DNA of 10,999 nucleotides from an uncultured Collinsella sp. Lineage in GTDB: Bacteria > Actinomycetota > Coriobacteriia > Coriobacteriales > Coriobacteriaceae. Location of the stretch: assembly GCA_938036665.1 (NCBI GenBank), contig CALHWR010000112.1, forward strand, positions 1-10,999, written 5' to 3'. The notes under the pieces are model-generated. The model did no database searches, was not told where the DNA came from, and saw only the letters and a list, made by a program, of their open reading frames with translations. A program made the position numbers and the translations under genes. This document shows, piece by piece, positions 6,694-10,999 of this stretch. Positions within the stretch are counted from its first letter, which is position 1; every line of letters starts with the position of its first letter.

Positions 6694-8145
6694 CTAGAAG
6701 CTGACATCGAAGCCAGCACCAGCGCCCTCTTCATCGGTGGTCGGAACGCCCTTTGCCTTGTTGTAGGCAAAGATCAAGACGATCGGCACGATAAAGGCGA
6801 TGAGATTACCAGCCACATACCACACGAGAGTCTCGGGCGTAACGATGAGCAGGCCAAGCACACCGGTCAGACCCTGACCGATGGCGCGCACCTCAAAGAA
6901 CTTCACGAAGGCACCGCCGCAGCCTGCACCGATGCATGCGCAGATGAACGGAATGATCGAATAGCGCATGTTTGCAGCGAAGATAGCGGGCTCGGAGATA
7001 CCGACCAGCGTCGGAATAAAGGACGACATGCAGATGTTGCGCTCTTTGGAGTGCTTCTTGTGAATGAGGTACATGCCGATGGCGCCGCCGCCCTGGGCGA
7101 TGATGGAGACCGACCAGATGGCCTGGATGTAGTTGAAGCCAGTCGTGGCAACGAGGTTTGCCTCGATACCCTGGATGAACTGATGCGTACCGGTAACGAC
7201 GAGCGGCTGCAGGAACGCGGCGAAGACAAAGGCACCAAAGACGCCCATCCTGTTGTACAGGACATCGATTACGCCAGCGAGGACGTCGCCGATCAGGTTG
7301 CCGAGCGGGCCGAACACGGTGAACAGGGCAACGTTAGCAAGAATCAGGGTAACGGTCGGGACAAAGACAAACGAGACGACCTCGGGGATGTACTTCTGGG
7401 CAATCTTTTCGACCTTGGCCATAAACCAGGCAGTCAGGATTGCAGGGAACACGCCGCCCTGGAAAGCAACCATGGGGATGGAGAGCGGACCGAAGTTCCA
7501 GTACTCAGCACCCGTCGGGTCCATAACGAACGTGTTACGGTTCATAAGACTCGGGTGAACCATGACGATACCGACGAGGATGCCCAGGATCGGGTTGCCG
7601 CCAAAACGCTTGACCGCGCTATACATAACCAGGACAGGCAGGTAGTCAAAGGTGGTGGCGATAATGGCAAAGAAGCTTGCGAGGTTCTTGAGGAACTCGC
7701 TGTGATCGGCGAGGCTGCCCTCCATGCCGAAGAGGCCGTTGGCAACGATCAGCGACTTAAGGCCGATGATGATTGCAGCGCCGACGAAGGCGGGAATGAT
7801 GGGGATAAAGATGTCCGAGAATACCTTGAGGACCGAGAAGAACTTGCCCTTCTTGTCCGCCTCGGCGCCCTTGACCTCGGAAGCGCTGATCTCCTTAACG
7901 CCCGTCAGAGCCATAAACTTATCGTAAACCTTGTTGACGGTACCGGTACCGAAGATGATCATGAGCTGGCCGCTGTTGTACAGCACGCCCTTGACGCCAT
8001 CGATGTTCTCGAGCTCGGCCTTGTTGTATTTGCTCGTATCCTTGAGCACCAGACGCAGACGGGTCACGCAATGCGTGGCGCCCTCGATGTTCTCCAGTCC
8101 GCCGACGTTGTCGACGACTTGCTGGGACACTGCCTTGTAGTCCAT
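6694..8145 (-). CDS. scrA: PTS sucrose-type transporter, EIIBC
   Basis: This membrane protein imports a disaccharide, probably sucrose, and phosphorylates it. The 483-residue product has an EIIB domain at 1-85 with phospho-accepting Cys26 in THCVTRLRL. VKGVLYNSGQLMIIFGTG and NKVY at 51-74 resemble the sucrose subfamily (ScrA). An EIIC domain of about ten membrane segments follows (roughly 105-465) with GISEPA at 382-387, the conserved sugar-site motif. There is no EIIA domain: the protein ends about 20 residues after the last membrane segment, so EIIA, HPr and enzyme I must come from elsewhere. I chose the ATG at 8145 because GGAGAGG precedes it and MDYKAVSQQ aligns with family N-termini. The alternative ATG at 8157 has AGGA touching it. 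Substrates close to sucrose remain possible. Confidence 0.88.
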   Translation of the reverse strand: MDYKAVSQQVVDNVGGLENIEGATHCVTRLRLVLKDTSKYNKAELENIDGVKGVLYNSGQLMIIFGTGTVNKVYDKFMALTGVKEISASEVKGAEADKKGKFFSVLKVFSDIFIPIIPAFVGAAIIIGLKSLIVANGLFGMEGSLADHSEFLKNLASFFAIIATTFDYLPVLVMYSAVKRFGGNPILGILVGIVMVHPSLMNRNTFVMDPTGAEYWNFGPLSIPMVAFQGGVFPAILTAWFMAKVEKIAQKYIPEVVSFVFVPTVTLILANVALFTVFGPLGNLIGDVLAGVIDVLYNRMGVFGAFVFAAFLQPLVVTGTHQFIQGIEANLVATTGFNYIQAIWSVSIIAQGGGAIGMYLIHKKHSKERNICMSSFIPTLVGISEPAIFAANMRYSIIPFICACIGAGCGGAFVKFFEVRAIGQGLTGVLGLLIVTPETLVWYVAGNLIAFIVPIVLIFAYNKAKGVPTTDEEGAGAGFDVSF

Positions 8146-8190
8146 GTTCCTCTCCATTCCTTTTCTAAATCATAAAACGGTTCGTTGCCG

Positions 8191-9573
8191 CTACAGAGAC
8201 GCGATCGTTGCGTTTGCGCACTTGAGCGCACCGTCGGTGACGGTAAGCGCCACACCCTGGCCCTGCTTGTTGCAGAAGCGAGCGTTGAGCGCAACATCAT
8301 CGACAAAGATGGTCGCGATATCGTCGTCAACGACCAGGCGCACATGATGAGTGCCCTCGCCCTTAAAGAACAACGGACGCTCGAGGCCCATGTTGTTGAC
8401 CTGGAACCACGGGTACTGGGGAGCCGGCGTGAACTCGAGCTTGCCCTCGCGCAGGTTGGCGCGGAACTCATAGGCAAGACCGGTCTCGGCGTCCTCGGCG
8501 AACTTGACCGAGAAGCCGGCAGCGTTACCGCCGAGCTCAATGTCGGTATCGAGCAAGTAGGTGGAGCCGGCGTCTGCAGACAAAACCTGCTCGACCTTGC
8601 CCGACTCGCAGGAGAGCTCGAAGGCTTCGACAGCCTTGCCCTCGCCAAAGGCGCCGAGCATGCTGTCGGGAAGCTTGGTGCCGAGCGTTCCGTCGGCACG
8701 CTGAACGATCTCGAGGGGCATGAAGGTACCACCCCACAGGTAAGAGCTGGGGTCGTCGCCCTCGTCACGCGTAGGAACCCAACCAAAGAGAACGCGACGC
8801 TCGCCATCGAATGCGGTGCGAGCGGCGTAGTACGCGCGGCCGTCGAAGGAGTCGTCAGCGGGGGTAATCCAAGGACCGTTGATGGACTTGGACATGCGGT
8901 AACGGGTCTTGTTGCCGTCGCTGTACTCGGAAAAGACGAGGTACCACCAGTCGCCCATCTTAAAGAGATCAGGCATCTCAAACATGGTGTACAGGCCTGG
9001 GTTCCACCAGTCGCCCTGGAACTCCCAGTTGGTCAGATCCTTGGAGGTGAACTTGACCAGGCGGCCGGTCATCAGACGCTTGTCCTCGCCCACACGCGTG
9101 CCGAGGATGAGCATGTACTCTTCGTTCTCCTCATCCCAAAGCACAAAGGGATCGCGCCAGTTGCGGTCATCGTAACCCTCCTGGGGCGGAAGCAGCGTCT
9201 CGGCGATGTTCTTCTCCCACTTGACGGCGTCGTCGCTCGTTGCGTGAAGAAGAACCTGCTTCATCAAACGTGCGCGGACCTTATCGCGATTGCAACCAGT
9301 GTAGAGCGCATGGTACTTGTCGCCCACCTTAAACACCGTGCCGGCATAAATGTACTGGTCGACTTCCTCGTCGCCGCCGCGCTCAAGGCTCTCGCCAAAG
9401 TCCTTGTAGTTGACGAAATCCTTGGTCGTAGCGAGTGCCCAGCCAAACGGCTCTCCGAAAGGTTCGGGGTTACGCGTGTCACGCTGATGATAGAGATAGA
9501 ACGTGCCGTCCTCGCCGTACGGCATGATGTCGCCTACCCAAATTCCCTCAGGCTGGTAATACACCTTGTGCAT
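8191..9573 (-). CDS. Atypical GH32-family glycosidase
   Basis: This is a second fructosidase-type enzyme, first gene of the sugar operon. In its 460 residues the nucleophile motif is WVGDIMPY at 12-19 (Asp15) in place of WLNDPNG. RDP is intact at 140-142, and the acid/base motif reads FEMPDLF at 198-204 (Glu199, with Met for the usual Cys). Asp15 to Glu199 is 184 residues, the same as in the neighbouring ScrB (Asp49 to Glu233), which supports the assignment. A C-terminal beta-sandwich runs from about 320, with VRLVVDDDIATIFVDD near 420. No signal peptide is seen, so it acts inside the cell on imported sugar. I chose the ATG at 9573 because AGGAAG lies 6 bases upstream; the GTG at 9591 lacks this. 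It ends 45 bases before scrA. Its substrate cannot be told from sequence; a GH43-like fold-mate is a less likely alternative. Confidence 0.78.
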   Translation of the reverse strand: MHKVYYQPEGIWVGDIMPYGEDGTFYLYHQRDTRNPEPFGEPFGWALATTKDFVNYKDFGESLERGGDEEVDQYIYAGTVFKVGDKYHALYTGCNRDKVRARLMKQVLLHATSDDAVKWEKNIAETLLPPQEGYDDRNWRDPFVLWDEENEEYMLILGTRVGEDKRLMTGRLVKFTSKDLTNWEFQGDWWNPGLYTMFEMPDLFKMGDWWYLVFSEYSDGNKTRYRMSKSINGPWITPADDSFDGRAYYAARTAFDGERRVLFGWVPTRDEGDDPSSYLWGGTFMPLEIVQRADGTLGTKLPDSMLGAFGEGKAVEAFELSCESGKVEQVLSADAGSTYLLDTDIELGGNAAGFSVKFAEDAETGLAYEFRANLREGKLEFTPAPQYPWFQVNNMGLERPLFFKGEGTHHVRLVVDDDIATIFVDDVALNARFCNKQGQGVALTVTDGALKCANATIASL

Positions 9574-9615
9574 CCGAGACTTCCTTTCCACGACATACTA
9601 ACTCGGTACAATGGC

Positions 9616-9644
9616 AAGATATGTCAATCGTTTTCATATGTCAA
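9616..9644 (-). promoter_or_regulatory. Promoter of the sugar operon
   Basis: On the minus strand, a perfect TTGACA (9644-9639) is followed after 17 bases by TATCTT (9621-9616), which matches 4 of 6 positions of the -10 consensus. It would start transcription near 9609, leaving a leader of about 36 bases. A second TTGACA at 9627-9622 has no good -10 box. Both boxes lie in the operator repeats. Confidence 0.6.
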
Positions 9645-9656
9645 ACGTTTTCATAT
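9619..9656 (-). promoter_or_regulatory. Tandem LacI-type operators over the operon promoter
   Basis: Two 21-base sites, 9619-9639 and 9636-9656, overlap by 4 bases and repeat with a 17-base period. On the minus strand each reads ATATGAAAACG then T or A, then TTGACATAT, and they differ at one base. Each has ATATG/CATAT ends flanking an AAACG core, typical of LacI-family operators. They cover the -10, spacer and -35 of the promoter, so binding would block polymerase. Confidence 0.65.
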
Positions 9657-9682
9657 CAATACGTCTTTTCGCAGTTCCAGTC

Positions 9683-9703
9683 GTCGGTAAACGGTTGACA
9701 TAT
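9683..9703 (+). promoter_or_regulatory. Third operator-like site, inverted
   Basis: On the plus strand the site contains GTAAACGGTTGACATAT. It matches the tandem operators at 16 of 21 positions, with a perfect AAACG and TTGACATAT half and a degenerate other half. It lies about 40 bases upstream of the pair, in opposite orientation, and could serve as an auxiliary operator for cooperative binding. Confidence 0.45.
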
Positions 9704-9756
9704 GCCGGCGAACGGTCATCGGAGGCGTTTGAGGAATTCTTTTGGCACAGGATGAA

Positions 9757-10767
9757 CTACGCGGTTTTGCCCTCAATGAGTTCAACGGGGAGCTTGATAT
9801 TCGATTCGGGATTATCGCCGTTAATAAGAGCGATGATGGATTGCGCCGCGAGCTCTCCGATGCGATCGATATCTTGACGTACGGTTGTTAAGTCAGGCAT
9901 AAACGTCATAGTTCGGCGGGCACCATCCGCGCCCACGACCTTAATATCGTCTGGAGCGCTCAAGCCGCGCTGCTTCATCACGTTGAGACAGATGGCCGCC
10001 ATCGTATCGTCTCCCGCAAAGATGCCGTCAATATCGGGGTTCTCATCGAGGATCTTCGCAACGACCGCGCCCTTTTCGTCGTCGGGCTTAACGAACTCAA
10101 CCTCACGGACAAGCGCGGACAAACCGGCCTGCTCAACAACATCGAGGTAGGCATCGGTACGCTTATTGGCGGGCATGCGCATGCGGCTATTGCTGCGCAG
10201 GCACAGGATACGCCTGCAGCCGTCATCAATCAGACGGCGCGTGGCGAGCTCGCCAATGCCATAGCTGTCACTTGCAATCTGGACAGAGCCCTCGCCAAGA
10301 TCGCAGTCGATGCCAACCAGGCTCAAGCCCATCTCGGCATATGCCTCGGCACCGATATTGAGGGAGTTGACGATGACGCCGTCGACCATATTGCGGCGGA
10401 GCATGTCAATATAGGAACGCTCAAGATCGGGTCGATTGGCACTGTTGCACAGCAACATCTTAAAGCCGTTTTCCGCTAACGTGCGCTCGACCGCCTGCAC
10501 AACCTGAGCATGGAACGGGCTGCTCACAAAGGGAACGATCATGCCGATAAGGTTCAGACGGCCGTTGAGCATGGCACGGGCGATATCGTTGGGCGTATAG
10601 TTGATGCGCTCCATCGCGGCATGGACCTTATCGCGGGTCTCTTGGCTAATATAGCCGCGATTATTAAGCACGCGAGATACCGTAGTAGGCGAAACCCCCG
10701 CCACCGCTGCAACTTCCTTGATGCCAGGCTTAGCAGAATCCTTAGAACGAGAGCCCTCGCGAGCCAT
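9757..10767 (-). CDS. LacI-family transcriptional repressor of the sugar operon
   Basis: This DNA-binding repressor is probably relieved by sucrose, fructose or a phosphorylated form. The 336-residue product has a LacI-type helix-turn-helix at about 15-40 (IKEVAAVAGVSPTTVSRVLN), a hinge near 60-70 and a periplasmic-binding-protein-like effector domain from about 72 onward. Length is normal. I chose the ATG at 10767 because GGGGGAGG lies about 5 bases upstream and the protein then starts a usual distance before the helix-turn-helix. The ATG at 10788 would put an operator-like site inside the coding region. It sits 183 bases upstream of the GH32-scrA-scrB operon in the same direction, and four related operator sites flank it, so it is the likely local regulator. 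It plays the role of ScrR, but I cannot confirm the effector. Confidence 0.88.
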   Translation of the reverse strand: MAREGSRSKDSAKPGIKEVAAVAGVSPTTVSRVLNNRGYISQETRDKVHAAMERINYTPNDIARAMLNGRLNLIGMIVPFVSSPFHAQVVQAVERTLAENGFKMLLCNSANRPDLERSYIDMLRRNMVDGVIVNSLNIGAEAYAEMGLSLVGIDCDLGEGSVQIASDSYGIGELATRRLIDDGCRRILCLRSNSRMRMPANKRTDAYLDVVEQAGLSALVREVEFVKPDDEKGAVVAKILDENPDIDGIFAGDDTMAAICLNVMKQRGLSAPDDIKVVGADGARRTMTFMPDLTTVRQDIDRIGELAAQSIIALINGDNPESNIKLPVELIEGKTA

Positions 10768-10784
10768 AGCACCCTCCCCCATCA

Positions 10785-10805
10785 ACATGTCATACGTTTA
10801 CATAC
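10785..10805 (-). promoter_or_regulatory. Operator-like site upstream of the repressor gene
   Basis: The minus strand contains TATGTAAACGTATGACATG, matching the operon operator at 17 of 21 positions. It sits 18 bases upstream of the chosen repressor start and just upstream of its ribosome site, so it fits autorepression. I could not place a convincing -35/-10 pair for this gene. Confidence 0.5.
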
Positions 10806-10966
10806 GAACAAAGCATACCCCAACAACAGCGGGAAGACGGTAACGGCACAAGTAAGTAGACGACTCATCCAAATAATTAGGAGAGTTCCGCCTAAAGGGT
10901 GACTACACAGGACCCCCGCCGGGCCGCTTTGGGTTACTTTCCAAAACATTTCCGCAGGACGCAAAG

Positions 10967-10997
10967 GGCTCCGCCGCGCGAAGCGCGCAGCGGAGCC
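10967..10997 (-). terminator. Terminator hairpin of a gene beyond the right edge
   Basis: As minus-strand RNA, bases 10997-10967 form a 14-pair GC-rich stem (GGCUCCGCUGCGCG with CGCGCGGCGGAGCC) around a 3-base loop, followed by CUUUGCG. The one plus-strand C-A mismatch (10975/10989) is a G-U pair on the minus strand. The U run is short. It probably ends a minus-strand gene outside the window and isolates the repressor gene. Confidence 0.6.
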
Positions 10998-10999
10998 TC

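Noticed and set aside
7051..8175. A 374-codon open frame on the plus strand
   Set aside because: It is the antisense of scrA. Its highly charged composition is the mirror of membrane-protein codons.
9622..9644. Operators read as a CcpA cre site
   Set aside because: The ATGAAAACG half resembles cre, but the other half is off by one base (GACA rather than NNCA). The repeat number and the adjacent LacI gene fit a local operator better.
8185..9690. A 501-codon open frame on the plus strand
   Set aside because: It lies opposite the GH32 gene, which has clear catalytic motifs. Its translation shows no domain, and long antisense frames are expected in GC-rich DNA.
10782..10964. A 60-codon minus-strand frame upstream of the repressor gene
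   Set aside because: It runs through the operator-like site to just before the repressor start, with no family match and no clear ribosome site.
1..10999. CRISPR arrays, transposases, tRNA or rRNA genes
   Set aside because: I looked for regular repeats with spacers, DDE-type proteins, cloverleaf patterns and rRNA sequence and saw none.

Overview
The window looks like chromosomal DNA of a gut actinobacterium of the Coriobacteriia, most likely Collinsella or a relative. This is inferred from gene content (anaerobic pyruvate formate-lyase activation, PTS sugar uptake, a DegV lipid-binding protein), GC-rich third codon positions and the style of the proteins. It was not tested by a database search. 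All nine genes I support lie on the minus strand, so transcription runs from high to low coordinates. Long open frames on the plus strand are shadows.

Region 1 (about 9.6-10.8 kb): a LacI-family repressor gene, with an operator-like site upstream of it and three more related sites in the 183-base gap between it and the next gene. Region 2 (5.15-9.57 kb): a sugar operon read in the order atypical GH32 glycosidase, sucrose-type PTS transporter EIIBC (scrA), canonical GH32 sucrose-6-phosphate hydrolase (scrB). The transporter would bring in and phosphorylate sucrose or a related fructoside, ScrB would split the phosphorylated sugar, and the LacI protein would control both the operon and itself. 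The first GH32 enzyme carries a non-standard active-site motif, and its substrate is open. A strong stem-loop separates scrA from scrB.

Region 3 (3.9-5.1 kb): a DegV-family gene with its own promoter-like sequence, a long GC-rich leader that can fold into a strong hairpin, and a rho-independent terminator. Region 4 (2.8-3.9 kb): pflA, the activase of pyruvate formate-lyase, without pflB in the window. It is followed by two intergenic inverted-repeat structures. Region 5 (0.15-2.8 kb): a membrane-anchored beta-lactamase-fold serine hydrolase with its own promoter, then mtnN (MTA/SAH nucleosidase) and engB (ribosome-assembly GTPase), which are closely spaced. Bases 1-149 hold no gene I can recognise. 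The right edge carries a terminator hairpin of a gene outside the window.

For most genes I moved the start inward from the longest open frame because a Shine-Dalgarno match, a promoter position or family alignment favours the shorter form. The least ordinary items are the atypical GH32 enzyme, the four related operator sites, the structured degV leader, and the fact that four strong hairpins pair better as minus-strand RNA than as plus-strand RNA.
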